From contig WRDO01000022.1 in assembly GCA_009779755.1 (NCBI GenBank), positions 1-51,324 on the forward strand: DNA of 51,324 nt, given 5' to 3'. The position numbers and the translations under genes were made by a program. The notes under the pieces were generated by a model that searched no databases, had not been told where the DNA came from, and saw only the letters and a program-made list of their open reading frames with translations. This document shows positions 34,525 through 42,984 of the stretch, piece by piece. The DNA is from Defluviitaleaceae bacterium. Lineage in GTDB: Bacteria > Bacillota > Clostridia > Lachnospirales > WQUN01. Within the stretch, counting starts at the first letter, position 1. Each line of letters starts with the position of its first letter.

Positions 34525-35856
34525 ATGCGCATCTACGATATCATCCATAAAAAAAAGAACGCCGTTGAATTAACGGAAGCGGAAATCCGATTCGTCGTGG
34601 ACGGCGTTACCCGTAATACGATCCCCGATTATCAAATATCCGCGTTGCTTATGGCCATATGCTTGAAAGGTATGACCGCGGCCGAAACGACCGCGCTGAC
34701 TTTAGCGATGGCGCATTCGGGCGATACGCTTGATTTGAGCAGCCTGCCCGGTATCAAAGTGGATAAACACTCAACCGGTGGGGTGGGGGATAAGACGACG
34801 TTGGTGGTCGCGCCCATTGTGGCGGCGATGGGCGTAACCGTGGCGAAGATGAGCGGACGCAGCTTGGGCCATACCGGCGGCACGGTGGATAAGCTGGAGG
34901 GTATCCCCGGCTTTAACGCGGGATTAACCATGGAGGAATTCTTTGCCACCGTACGGCGTTCGGGCATTTGCCTTTCCGGCCAATCCATGAGCCTTGCGCC
35001 CGCGGATAAGAGGATTTACGCGCTGCGCGACGCCACCGCCACGATCGAAAGCGTCCCGTTAATCGCCGCCAGCATTATGAGTAAAAAAATAGCGGCCGGA
35101 GCGGATCGGATTTTATTGGATGTAAAAACGGGTAACGGGTCGTTTATGAAAACCGTTGGCGAAGCGAAGGAACTAGCCCGTAAAATGGTAACCATCGGCG
35201 AAGGCGCGGGGCGCAAAACCGCTGCCTTTATCACCGATATGTCAAACCCTTTGGGCTTTGCGGTCGGTAATATATTGGAAATCAAGGAAGCCGTCGCCGT
35301 GTTACGGAACGAGGGCCCCGAAGATTTACGTTATGTTTGTTTAAAACTGGCGGCGCATATGCTCCACCTTGCGGAAAAGGGGACGGTCGAGCATTGCAAA
35401 ACACTGGCCGAAGAAGCCATCGTAAGCGGCAAAGCGTTGGAAAAATTCGCCGAAGTAGTGGCGGCGCAAGGCGGCGACCGGGCGTACATCGATGACCCCG
35501 ACCGCTTCCCTACAGCAAAAATCGTGCGGGAAATCAAGGCGCCGCAAAGCGGTTATATACAGGCGATGGACACCGAGGGTATCGGCATTACCGCGCTGTT
35601 ATTGGGCGCGGGACGCGAAAAAACGGATGATAAAATTGATTACACGGCAGGGTTGGTTCTCCATGCGAAAACCGCCGATTATTTGGAAGCGGGGCAGCCG
35701 TTGGCGACTTTGTATACCTCCGATGCCAGGAAGGCTGACGCCGCGAAGGAAAGGTTTTTGGAATGCTTTGCGTTTTCCGACACACCTGTGGAAAAACCAC
35801 CGCTTATTTATTGCGAAATTACCGGGCCCGCGGCAGTGGGGGAATCGAAGTATTAA
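34525..35856 (+). CDS. pdp: Pyrimidine-nucleoside phosphorylase
   Basis: A 443-residue enzyme of the thymidine/pyrimidine-nucleoside phosphorylase family. The family signature SGRSLGHTGGTVDKLE and the phosphate-binding KVDKHSTGGVGDKT are present. It splits uridine, thymidine or deoxyuridine to the base and (deoxy)ribose 1-phosphate, feeding pentose into catabolism. Its ATG follows the cdd stop directly, and cdd provides its substrates. A purine nucleoside phosphorylase is encoded 2 kb away. Confidence 0.92.
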   Translation: MRIYDIIHKKKNAVELTEAEIRFVVDGVTRNTIPDYQISALLMAICLKGMTAAETTALTLAMAHSGDTLDLSSLPGIKVDKHSTGGVGDKTTLVVAPIVAAMGVTVAKMSGRSLGHTGGTVDKLEGIPGFNAGLTMEEFFATVRRSGICLSGQSMSLAPADKRIYALRDATATIESVPLIAASIMSKKIAAGADRILLDVKTGNGSFMKTVGEAKELARKMVTIGEGAGRKTAAFITDMSNPLGFAVGNILEIKEAVAVLRNEGPEDLRYVCLKLAAHMLHLAEKGTVEHCKTLAEEAIVSGKALEKFAEVVAAQGGDRAYIDDPDRFPTAKIVREIKAPQSGYIQAMDTEGIGITALLLGAGREKTDDKIDYTAGLVLHAKTADYLEAGQPLATLYTSDARKADAAKERFLECFAFSDTPVEKPPLIYCEITGPAAVGESKY

Positions 35857-35940
35857 CAAGCCCGCGCCGTTTTTTGGGGGGTTGAGCGAGGGAATAAAAA
35901 TAAAGACATGTACCACATGTTCTTATTCGATACACAATTC

Positions 35941-36018
35941 TCACACGAGGTAATTACCTTGTTTTTGGCATAACTTTATATCCCGATGAAATTGGTTGGT
36001 AAAGGACGGTGTTTTCAT
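35941..36018 (-). pseudogene. Truncated YafQ/RelE-type toxin remnant
   Basis: Immediately after the antitoxin, with a TAATG overlap at 36018, a 25-codon frame encodes MKTPSFTNQFHRDIKLCQKQ plus five more residues before TGA at 35941-35943. This is the typical first 20-25 residues of a YafQ-type mRNA interferase (F.RD.K...K.G). The remaining two thirds, including the catalytic residues, are absent before the pdp stop. The toxin is thus a remnant. Confidence 0.7.
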
Positions 36019-36284
36019 TATATTCCCAACTCCCTAAACATTTCATCAGCGTTTGGGAATTTATGCAAATTAATATTATTTTCAGCTTCGTACATGGCGG
36101 CTTTGGTTGTTTCGTTGGGAATGTTTAAGCGCACTTCAAACGGCAGCCCGCCGCGTAGAATCACTTGATTCAAAAAAACCTTAATCGCATCGGTGGTAGA
36201 CAACCCAAGCCGGGTAAGGATATTTTCCGCTTCGCGTTTAACATCGGGTTCTATACGCATGTGGATGGTTTCTGTTTTAACCAT
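36018..36284 (-). CDS. RelB/DinJ-family antitoxin
   Basis: An 88-residue antitoxin. The N-terminal part (TETIHMRIEPDVKREAENIL) is the ribbon-helix-helix DNA-binding domain and the following helix LSTTDAIKVFLNQVILRGGLPF is the DinJ/RelB signature. The C-terminal tail would wrap a toxin. The start at 36284 has a strong GGAGGTG site and a good promoter 25-53 bp upstream. Its partner toxin is only a remnant, so it is an orphan antitoxin that may still repress its promoter or cross-neutralise others. Confidence 0.9.
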   Translation of the reverse strand: MVKTETIHMRIEPDVKREAENILTRLGLSTTDAIKVFLNQVILRGGLPFEVRLNIPNETTKAAMYEAENNINLHKFPNADEMFRELGI

Positions 36285-36308
36285 AAGGACACCTCCAAGA
36301 TTTTGTCT

Positions 36309-36337
36309 AATGTAGCACATGTGATTAACAAAGGCAA
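36309..36337 (-). promoter_or_regulatory. Promoter of the antitoxin with palindromic operator candidate
   Basis: On the minus strand TTGCCT (36337-36332), 17 bp, TACATT (36314-36309) with a TGC extension. The spacer carries the perfect 8-bp palindrome CACATGTG (36316-36323), a candidate site for RelB autoregulation. ACATGT occurs again twice at 35906-35920. Confidence 0.6.
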
Positions 36338-36395
36338 CACAAAATAAAGCAGTTCTTGCCGCTACGCGTACCGATTCACATTCCGAATTGTTTAC

Positions 36396-37208
36396 TTAAC
36401 GTTTAAACGGTACCCAAAGCAGGGGAGCCGTTTTTTTATATATCTCTTCCAAATCCTCAAACGGCAGCGGGTTTTCTCCCAGGCCGCATTCGATCGTAAA
36501 CCCCGGTCGATTAAATTCTTGGATAAACCAATCCCGATACCCCGCATGGGAGGATTCGTCGGGTACATCCACGCATTGATAGCCGCTGACCCGCTGCATT
36601 TCGGCGGCTAATTCTTTTGCGCCTTTGGGATCATAATCGCGATACCGCCAATAGATTTCCTCCCCTTGTGTATGGAGCGAGGCCGTAACCGCAAAATCAC
36701 GCAGCATCGTGTAGGCCGCTATCGCCGCGCTTTCAGGTTCGCATAGGGGGGCCCATCCCACAAAGCCCTTGGGGCCGGGCGCGGTAAAGCCTTGATCGAA
36801 CTTATTTACCCGTGCCGTGTCCCATTCCGCGGGGTAGTTGGAATTTAGGTCCACTCCGCAAGCGTTGGCTTTCCATTCCCCGGGTTTTATACCGTTGATT
36901 ACCCAATCCACCCCGTCGGGGTTAACCATGGGGATGGCGTAAAGGGTTATTTGCTCCAACCCGTTCGCTTCGTGATCCTTTTCGCAAAAAGCGCAATATT
37001 CCTCCACAAACCGCATGAGCAACGCCGACGTTATCCATTCGTTGGCGTGGTGGGCGGCGTTTAAACCGATTGCCTTCGGCCCGTGACCGACGCAAAGCGC
37101 GTACAACGGCTTGCCCAAGCGGGACGTGCCGATCACTTCGGTATACGCGAAGGGATATTTTTTTACCAACCGCTTGATCTCATTTTCCAGGATTTCGGAC
37201 GTAAACAC
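36396..37208 (-). CDS. M14 zinc carboxypeptidase
   Basis: A 270-residue metallocarboxypeptidase. The zinc ligands are visible: HHANEW (HxxE) early, and H in SLHTQGEEIYW; the catalytic glutamate is in FTIECGLGENP. The core motif AIPMVNPDGVDWV and CGVDLNSNYP are typical of the M14C group, which includes murein peptide amidases such as gamma-D-glutamyl-diaminopimelate peptidases. No signal peptide is present, so it may act on cytoplasmic muropeptides. The GTG at 37208 is chosen because a GGAGGT site lies upstream; the frame upstream to 37250 shows no homology. It is divergent from mecA. Confidence 0.85.
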   Translation of the reverse strand: MFTSEILENEIKRLVKKYPFAYTEVIGTSRLGKPLYALCVGHGPKAIGLNAAHHANEWITSALLMRFVEEYCAFCEKDHEANGLEQITLYAIPMVNPDGVDWVINGIKPGEWKANACGVDLNSNYPAEWDTARVNKFDQGFTAPGPKGFVGWAPLCEPESAAIAAYTMLRDFAVTASLHTQGEEIYWRYRDYDPKGAKELAAEMQRVSGYQCVDVPDESSHAGYRDWFIQEFNRPGFTIECGLGENPLPFEDLEEIYKKTAPLLWVPFKR

Positions 37209-37263
37209 CAAACCACCTCCGTACGGAAACGATAAAAAGACATAAAACACCAGCGTTCGGCTC

Positions 37264-37292
37264 TTTACAGAGCGTTATCGTTTTACTATACT
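37264..37292 (+). promoter_or_regulatory. Sigma-A-type promoter of mecA
   Basis: TTTACA (37264-37269), 17-bp spacer, TATACT (37287-37292). The -35 box lies in the loop and right arm of a small inverted repeat GCTCT-TTAC-AGAGC (37260-37273), a possible operator. The start would fall near 37299, about 25 bp before the start codon. Confidence 0.6.
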
Positions 37293-37323
37293 GCATTAAT
37301 ATTATGTATTGGGGGGCTTTCGC

Positions 37324-37965
37324 GTGCGGATTGAACGTGTCAGCGAAACGCAGATTCGATTTATCCTGATGAACGATGATTTGGCGGCGCGGGATATCAA
37401 TATAAACGAACTGCATTACGGTTCGGAAAAGACGCAGCATTTATTCCGGGAGATCATGCAGCTTTTACAGGATGAATGCGATTTCCGTTCCACCCAAATG
37501 ATGATGGAGGCCAAGTGGGATTCGGACGGTAAAGTCGTGGTGACGGTGACCAAATTGGCCGAACCCGGACGCGAAGAGGATTCCTTTGATTTAATGCCCG
37601 CGGCGCATAGCCATGGGCGTTTTAAGCGGGCGGGCCTTATCGAACCGCCGGAAACAGCGGACGCGGAAGAAAGCCAAAGCATTTTCTCCTTTGCCGATAT
37701 GGAAATGGCAGCGGCGGCGGCGGCACGTTTGCACCCCGATTTCGAGGGGCCGAGCCGCTTGTATAAATTGGAAGGCCGTTATTACCTGTGGTTCCAAAAT
37801 GAAACCGACGACGAACGCACCACCCCCGAATTAGAACTAATCCTCCATGAATTCGGCCAAAAGCACATATCCGGCAACCTCAGCCAAAATTACTTGGAAG
37901 AACGCGGGGAGCCCATTATCAAGACGGACGCGGTGGGAAAACTAAACCGATACCATACGCTGTAA
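37324..37965 (+). CDS. mecA: Adaptor protein MecA
   Basis: A 213-residue adaptor for the ClpC-ClpP protease. The N-terminal substrate-binding domain (RIERVSETQIRFILMNDD) is connected by an acidic linker to the C-terminal ClpC-binding domain (YKLEGRYYLWFQNETDD... and LILHEFGQKH). The length is normal for the family. I chose GTG at 37324 because GGGGGG lies 7 bases upstream and the family's first residues then align (MRIERV); a TTG at 37309 is also in frame. Neighbour genes give no operon partner except PNP downstream. Confidence 0.85.
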   Translation: MRIERVSETQIRFILMNDDLAARDININELHYGSEKTQHLFREIMQLLQDECDFRSTQMMMEAKWDSDGKVVVTVTKLAEPGREEDSFDLMPAAHSHGRFKRAGLIEPPETADAEESQSIFSFADMEMAAAAAARLHPDFEGPSRLYKLEGRYYLWFQNETDDERTTPELELILHEFGQKHISGNLSQNYLEERGEPIIKTDAVGKLNRYHTL

Positions 37966-37986
37966 ATACATAAAGGGGTATACAAA

Positions 37987-38823
37987 ATGTACAAGCTCGC
38001 GCAGTACCAAGAATCCACCGCGTTTGTTTGCAATCGGCTCGGCGGATTTAAACCGGATGTTCTGTTGATCCTCGGTTCGGGTTTGGGTTTCCTCGCGGAG
38101 GAATTGGAGAACCCCATACGTATCCCCTATTCGGAAATCCCGCATATGCGCGTGTCTACCGCGCCCGGCCATGCGGGATGTTTTGTTGCGGGCGTATTCG
38201 AAGGCAAAAACGTGCTTGCCATGCAGGGGCGCTTGCACCTCTACGAAGGTTATTCGCCTGAGGAAACGGCATACCCCATACGCGTCGCGAACCTTATCGG
38301 CGTGGACAAGCTATTGCTTACCTGCGCTTGCGGAGGGGTTAACACGGGTTATCAGGTCGGCGATTTGGTATTGATGAGCGACTACATTAATTTCACCCAT
38401 CCGGGCTTGCTGGCGGGTTACGCGGGTAATGCCTTCGATTTAACGGGCTTTGAGCATCGTTTCTTCGACATGGGGCAAGCCTTTGATATGGAATACAGAA
38501 AGCTGTCCCGCGAAGTGGCGGCGCAAATAAAAATCCCCCTGCGCGAGGGGGTCTATTTCTACATGACGGGCCCGCAATACGAAACCCCGGCGGAAATCCG
38601 CGCCATCCGTATCCTCGGCGGCGACCTTGTAGGCATGAGCGCCGTACACGAAACCCTCATGGCGCGGCGGTGCGGTATGCGTGTCGCGGGTTTCGGGTTG
38701 GTGACGAACATGGCCTCGGGTGTATTGGATCAACCGCTCTCCGAAGAAGAAGTGCTGACCGAAGCGAAGAACGCCGCGCCGCGGTTTTCGGCGTTGGTAC
38801 GGGGGGTCGTACGGGGAATGTAG
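37987..38823 (+). CDS. punA: Purine-nucleoside phosphorylase
   Basis: A 278-residue trimeric-type PNP. The N-terminal ILGSGLG motif binds phosphate, and HLYEGYSPEETAYPIRV, ACGGVNTGYQVGDLVLM and PQYETPAEIRA build the nucleoside site; MSAVHE is also conserved. It cleaves inosine and guanosine. AAGGGG precedes the start. Its stop (38821-38823) directly abuts the stop of the convergent ispG gene at 38824, so no terminator fits between them. Confidence 0.92.
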   Translation: MYKLAQYQESTAFVCNRLGGFKPDVLLILGSGLGFLAEELENPIRIPYSEIPHMRVSTAPGHAGCFVAGVFEGKNVLAMQGRLHLYEGYSPEETAYPIRVANLIGVDKLLLTCACGGVNTGYQVGDLVLMSDYINFTHPGLLAGYAGNAFDLTGFEHRFFDMGQAFDMEYRKLSREVAAQIKIPLREGVYFYMTGPQYETPAEIRAIRILGGDLVGMSAVHETLMARRCGMRVAGFGLVTNMASGVLDQPLSEEEVLTEAKNAAPRFSALVRGVVRGM

Positions 38824-39876
38824 TTATAAACATTCACACATCGCGACCAAAGCGTCTTCCAACTCCCCTTCGGGGAGTTTTTTGATGATTTCACCCTTCA
38901 TGAATAAAAGTCCCCGGCCCTTACCCCCGGCGATACCCGCATCCGCTTCGCGTGCTTCCCCGGGCCCGTTTACTTCACAACCCATCACGGCTACGGTAAT
39001 GGGTTTCTTTATATGGGAAATGCGTTTTTCGACGCGCTCCGCAATTTTTGCGACATCGATACCCGTGCGCCCGCAGGTCGGGCAGGCGATGACATGCGGG
39101 CCATACGGTCGCAAGCCGAACGCCGCCAGGATTTCACGCGCCACGGCGATTTCGTTTATCGGGTCACCCGAAAGGGAAATACGCAGGGTATCGCCGATCC
39201 CCATGGCGAGGAGCGCGCCTATACCCGCGGCGGAACGGATCGCGCCTTTTTGGGGCGTACCCGATTCCGTTAATCCGATGTGGAGGGGGTAGGGGAGCTG
39301 TTGGGCAAGGAGCTTATGGGATTCGATCAATAACGGGACGGAGCTGGCTTTAACGCTTACGACGATATCATTAAAGCCGTGTCTTTCCAATTGGGCGACG
39401 TTGTTTAAAGCGGATTCTCTTAAACCCTCGGCGGTGACACCGCCGTATTTTTTTAGCAATTCCTTTTCCAATGAACCGCCGTTGACGCCTACGCGGATAG
39501 GGATACCTGCCGTTTTGGCGGCTTCGGCGATTTTACGCACGCGATCGGGTGATCCGATATTGCCGGGGTTGATGCGTAATTTATCCGCACCGTTCTTAAC
39601 GGATTCGATGGCCAAGCGATAATCGAAATGGATGTCAGCCACGAGAGGGATATGTATTCGTTTTTTGATTTCAAGGATAGCGGCAGCCGCTTCGGTATCG
39701 GGTACGGCTACGCGGACGATTTCGCAACCCGCTTTTTCCAGCGCATGGATTTGCGCCACGGTCGCTTCGACGTTACGTGTATCGGTGTTGGTCATGGATT
39801 GTACGGCGATCGGGTTCCCCCCGCCGATGGGGATGCCGCCGATATGTACGACCTTGGTTTTATCGCGTGTTATCAT
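38824..39876 (-). CDS. ispG: 4-hydroxy-3-methylbut-2-enyl diphosphate synthase
   Basis: A 350-residue IspG (GcpE). The [4Fe-4S] cysteines lie in CPTCGRTGIDVA and CEVNGPGEAREAD in the C-terminal half, and the TIM-barrel domain starts with GGGNPIAVQSMTNTDTR. It makes HMBPP from MEcPP in the methylerythritol phosphate pathway. It is the last gene of the long minus-strand operon that also holds dxr, an earlier enzyme of the same pathway. The start ATG lies 22 bp after the rseP stop. Confidence 0.95.
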   Translation of the reverse strand: MITRDKTKVVHIGGIPIGGGNPIAVQSMTNTDTRNVEATVAQIHALEKAGCEIVRVAVPDTEAAAAILEIKKRIHIPLVADIHFDYRLAIESVKNGADKLRINPGNIGSPDRVRKIAEAAKTAGIPIRVGVNGGSLEKELLKKYGGVTAEGLRESALNNVAQLERHGFNDIVVSVKASSVPLLIESHKLLAQQLPYPLHIGLTESGTPQKGAIRSAAGIGALLAMGIGDTLRISLSGDPINEIAVAREILAAFGLRPYGPHVIACPTCGRTGIDVAKIAERVEKRISHIKKPITVAVMGCEVNGPGEAREADAGIAGGKGRGLLFMKGEIIKKLPEGELEDALVAMCECL

Positions 39877-39898
39877 CGGGTTTCGTATACTCCATTCT

Positions 39899-41011
39899 TT
39901 ATGAAGGTATCAGCCTGATAATATCACGGTACGCAAGGAAAATCCCCAACGAGATAATCAACACAAAACCCGCCAAATGGATCATACCTTCGCGCTCGGG
40001 GGGTACGGGTTTGCGTCTGATTCCTTCGATAATCAGGAATACAAGGCGCGCGCCGTCCATCGCGGGGATGGGCAGCAAATTAAACAAACCCAAAGCCGCG
40101 CTTAGAAGTCCCGCGAAAAAGAGCATGGTAAGCACCATATCGCCTACGCCGCGCTCAATGACCTGTTGGTATATCACCGTCACTTCGCCCGCCATGCCGA
40201 TGGGGCCCATCACGTTTGCCCCGGCGGGCATGTGTTGATCGGTGACCCACCGCGCCAACATGGTAAAGGGTAAGCGGATGTTAAACAACATCATTTCACC
40301 GGCGGTCCTCGTCGATCCCCACAAACCCACGCGTCGGAAACCTTCGATGGGTTCGTCCAACAAGCCGTAGCGGAAGTCCGACCAAAACCCGAGACGGTAA
40401 ACGCCGGGGGAGGTTTCCTGCGGGGTTACCACAAAATGATGGATTGTACCGTTACGGTTGACGCGTACGTCCATCGGTGCGCCGCCCGAAAACTCCATTT
40501 GCAAAAGGAAATTCTCCCACAACGAAACACGCGCGCCGTTGATGTGGGTGACGCGGTCGCCTACCTGCAAGCCCGCTTGACGGGCCGGGCTGACTTCCGG
40601 TAAGCCGCGGACCTCGGTGATCTGATAACCCGTGAGCAATGTCAATACAAAAAACAGGATAAACGCCAGCAGGAAATTCATGATCGAACCACCCGCCATA
40701 ACGAGCATACGGGCGGGGACGGATTTACCGTTGTAGCATCGGTCAGGGTTGGTTATCTCTTCGTCCGATTCCTGCCCGTACAGCTTGCAAAACCCGCCTG
40801 CGGGAATCATACGGATGGAATAGACCGTGGCCTCGCCGTTGGCTTCTTTTTTCCTCCCGCGGAAATAAAACAGCTTCGGCCCGAAGCCGAGCGCAAACTC
40901 CTCCACGAAGACGCCCGCTCCCCTCGCCGCCAAAAAATGCCCCAACTCGTGGACGAAAACGACCACACCCAAGATGAGTAAAAATATCAATATCGGGATT
41001 ACAGTTGACAT
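39899..41011 (-). CDS. rseP: Site-2 protease RseP/RasP
   Basis: A 370-residue intramembrane zinc metalloprotease. HELGH at residues 21-25 in TM1 is the active site, and a PDZ domain (GLPEVSPARQAGLQVGDRV) follows the second TM. The third motif NLLPIPAMDGARL in a late helix completes the zinc site. It cleaves anti-sigma factors and signal peptides within the membrane. The start at 41011 has GGTGGAG and overlaps the dxr end by 13 bp. It matches the usual Firmicute neighbourhood. Confidence 0.95.
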   Translation of the reverse strand: MSTVIPILIFLLILGVVVFVHELGHFLAARGAGVFVEEFALGFGPKLFYFRGRKKEANGEATVYSIRMIPAGGFCKLYGQESDEEITNPDRCYNGKSVPARMLVMAGGSIMNFLLAFILFFVLTLLTGYQITEVRGLPEVSPARQAGLQVGDRVTHINGARVSLWENFLLQMEFSGGAPMDVRVNRNGTIHHFVVTPQETSPGVYRLGFWSDFRYGLLDEPIEGFRRVGLWGSTRTAGEMMLFNIRLPFTMLARWVTDQHMPAGANVMGPIGMAGEVTVIYQQVIERGVGDMVLTMLFFAGLLSAALGLFNLLPIPAMDGARLVFLIIEGIRRKPVPPEREGMIHLAGFVLIISLGIFLAYRDIIRLIPS

Positions 41012-42153
41012 GTCTCCACCAATTCCCCTGCCCATTTTTCCGCTTCCCACACGTCATCGGCGCGGTTTAGCGGTTTAACAGTATATTCTTTTAAGGCATG
41101 GTTTATTATCGCCGAAATATCATAGAATTTAATCTTGCCTTGTAAAAATTGCCCGACCGCCCATTCGTTTACGGCGTTCATCACGGCCGGGGCTGTGCCG
41201 CCCATCGTTATCGCTTTCTTGGCGAGGGCTAAGCAGGGGAACCTTTCTTCATCGGGTTTTTCAAACGTCAGCGTATTGTGTGACAAAAAATCCATCCGCG
41301 GGAAGTCGTTCCTAACCCGTTTGGGTGCGGTGAGGGCGTACAGAATCGGCAGCCGCATATCGGGCAAACCCATTTGCGCCATCACCGAACCGTCGGTAAA
41401 CTGCACCATGGAATGTATGATACTTTGTGGGTGCACGACGATTTCGACTTGCTCGGGCTTAACGCCGAAGAGCCATAAAGCCTCGATGTATTCCAACCCT
41501 TTGTTCATTAAGGTTGCGCTGTCTATCGTTATCTTGGGTCCCATAAACCAGTTGGGGTGCTTTAACGCGTCTTTTGCGGTCGCGTTTTCAATTTGTTCAA
41601 AAGGCCACGTACGGAAAGGACCGCCCGACGCGGTTAGGATAATTTTTTCGATTTCATTCCCTTCGTTGCCTTGCAGGCATTGCCATATAGCGGAATGCTC
41701 GCTGTCGATCGGCGTGACGCGGACGCCTTTTTTTTTCGCTTCGGTCATTATCAAGGCGCCCGCCGTCACAAGGCTTTCCTTGTTGGCGAGGGCGATATCC
41801 TTACCCGCACGTATGGCGGCTAAGGTGGGCGCCAATCCCGCTTTGCCCGTCAATGCGTTAACCACGATGCTTGAACGGTTTTCCGCCGCACAATGGACTA
41901 ACCCGTCGTCACCGGACACAACTTCGGGTCTGTTGGGCCCGAGGTTAAATCCCTCCAATTCCCTTGTTGTTCCTTCATCTTTTACGCAAACCATATCGGG
42001 TTTAAATTCCCGTATCAATTCCGCCAGCTTCGGCAGATTCCCGTAACCCGTCAATACCCGTACCCGCACATTGGGCAGGCATTGCCGCACGACGTCAAGC
42101 GTTTGTGTCCCGATAGAACCGGTCGCGCCCAATACCGCTATATCCACGGCCAC
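40999..42153 (-). CDS. dxr: 1-deoxy-D-xylulose 5-phosphate reductoisomerase
   Basis: A 384-residue DXR. The NADPH site is GATGSIGTQTLDV at the N-terminus, and the catalytic loop includes SEHSAIWQCLQG with neighbouring SGGPFR; the metal-binding aspartate is in PIDSEHS. It converts DXP to MEP, the committed step of the MEP pathway that ispG later continues. It overlaps cdsA by 16 bp upstream and rseP by 13 bp downstream. Confidence 0.95.
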   Translation of the reverse strand: MAVDIAVLGATGSIGTQTLDVVRQCLPNVRVRVLTGYGNLPKLAELIREFKPDMVCVKDEGTTRELEGFNLGPNRPEVVSGDDGLVHCAAENRSSIVVNALTGKAGLAPTLAAIRAGKDIALANKESLVTAGALIMTEAKKKGVRVTPIDSEHSAIWQCLQGNEGNEIEKIILTASGGPFRTWPFEQIENATAKDALKHPNWFMGPKITIDSATLMNKGLEYIEALWLFGVKPEQVEIVVHPQSIIHSMVQFTDGSVMAQMGLPDMRLPILYALTAPKRVRNDFPRMDFLSHNTLTFEKPDEERFPCLALAKKAITMGGTAPAVMNAVNEWAVGQFLQGKIKFYDISAIINHALKEYTVKPLNRADDVWEAEKWAGELVETCQL

Positions 42154-42980
42154 AACGGTACGAATATCAGCAAATTAACGACCAGATATACGATGGGCGC
42201 GACTACGATGATCGAATCCGCCCTGTCCAAAAATCCGCCGTGCCCCGGGAAGATATTACCGAAATCCTTGATTTTCGTGTGTCTTTTGATTGCGGAGGCG
42301 GCCATGTCGCCGATAATCGAAAAACCCGAGCCGAAGAGCGAAATCACCGTCGCGTTTACGATAAAGTTCCCTTCAAATTCCACATTCAGGAATCGGACGA
42401 CAAACAAACCGAACAAAAATCCGACCAACGTCGCCCCGGCGATGCCGCCGACAATGCCTTCAACGGATTTCGAAGGGCTGGGTGTGTTTGTCAGCTTTCT
42501 TTTGCCCAGCGTCATACCCGTTATATACGCAAAGGTATCGCAGCCGAAAGAGCTCGTGAAGATCAGCCATACATAAAACGTACCCAACGCTTCGTGGTCG
42601 CGCACCAATAGGATAAACGACAGTAAAAACGGCACGTACAAAAATCCGTACACCGTTACCACCGCGTCTTCCAACGGTAAATGCCTGAAGAAGAGCACGA
42701 GGCACGTCTGTACGGCGATGATAAAAAGGGTAAGGCTGATCAATAACCAATAACCCGGCCCGAAATAATGGATCGCGATATAATAACCGACGGTCGCCAA
42801 GTACCCGGCCATATGTATCGGTTTATCCGTTTTGCCAAAAGCCAAATACAATTCGCGCAGGCCCACCAACGCAAGGAGCGCGCAAACGACGAGCAGGAAA
42901 AACCCACCCATGTGGACCAAAAAGATTACCAAGGGTAATCCCACAACCGACGTCAATACGCGCTTTAGTATGCTGCTCAT
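42138..42980 (-). CDS. cdsA: Phosphatidate cytidylyltransferase
   Basis: A 280-residue integral membrane enzyme with about seven or eight helices. The C-terminal signature (GDMAASAIKRHTKIKDFGNIFPGHGG then LDRADS) is the CDP-diglyceride synthase motif. It makes CDP-diacylglycerol from phosphatidic acid and CTP. The ATG at 42980, after GGTGG, gives the normal family start (MSSILKRVLTSVVGLPLVI); two earlier in-frame starts at 42998 and 43010 overlap uppS. It is 4 bp downstream of uppS. Confidence 0.93.
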   Translation of the reverse strand: MSSILKRVLTSVVGLPLVIFLVHMGGFFLLVVCALLALVGLRELYLAFGKTDKPIHMAGYLATVGYYIAIHYFGPGYWLLISLTLFIIAVQTCLVLFFRHLPLEDAVVTVYGFLYVPFLLSFILLVRDHEALGTFYVWLIFTSSFGCDTFAYITGMTLGKRKLTNTPSPSKSVEGIVGGIAGATLVGFLFGLFVVRFLNVEFEGNFIVNATVISLFGSGFSIIGDMAASAIKRHTKIKDFGNIFPGHGGFLDRADSIIVVAPIVYLVVNLLIFVPLWPWI

Positions 42981-42984
42981 CTGA

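Noticed and set aside
41135..42046. 303-residue open frame antisense to dxr
   Set aside because: Low complexity (Ser/Ile-rich) sequence typical of antisense frames in this codon bias; dxr is clear.
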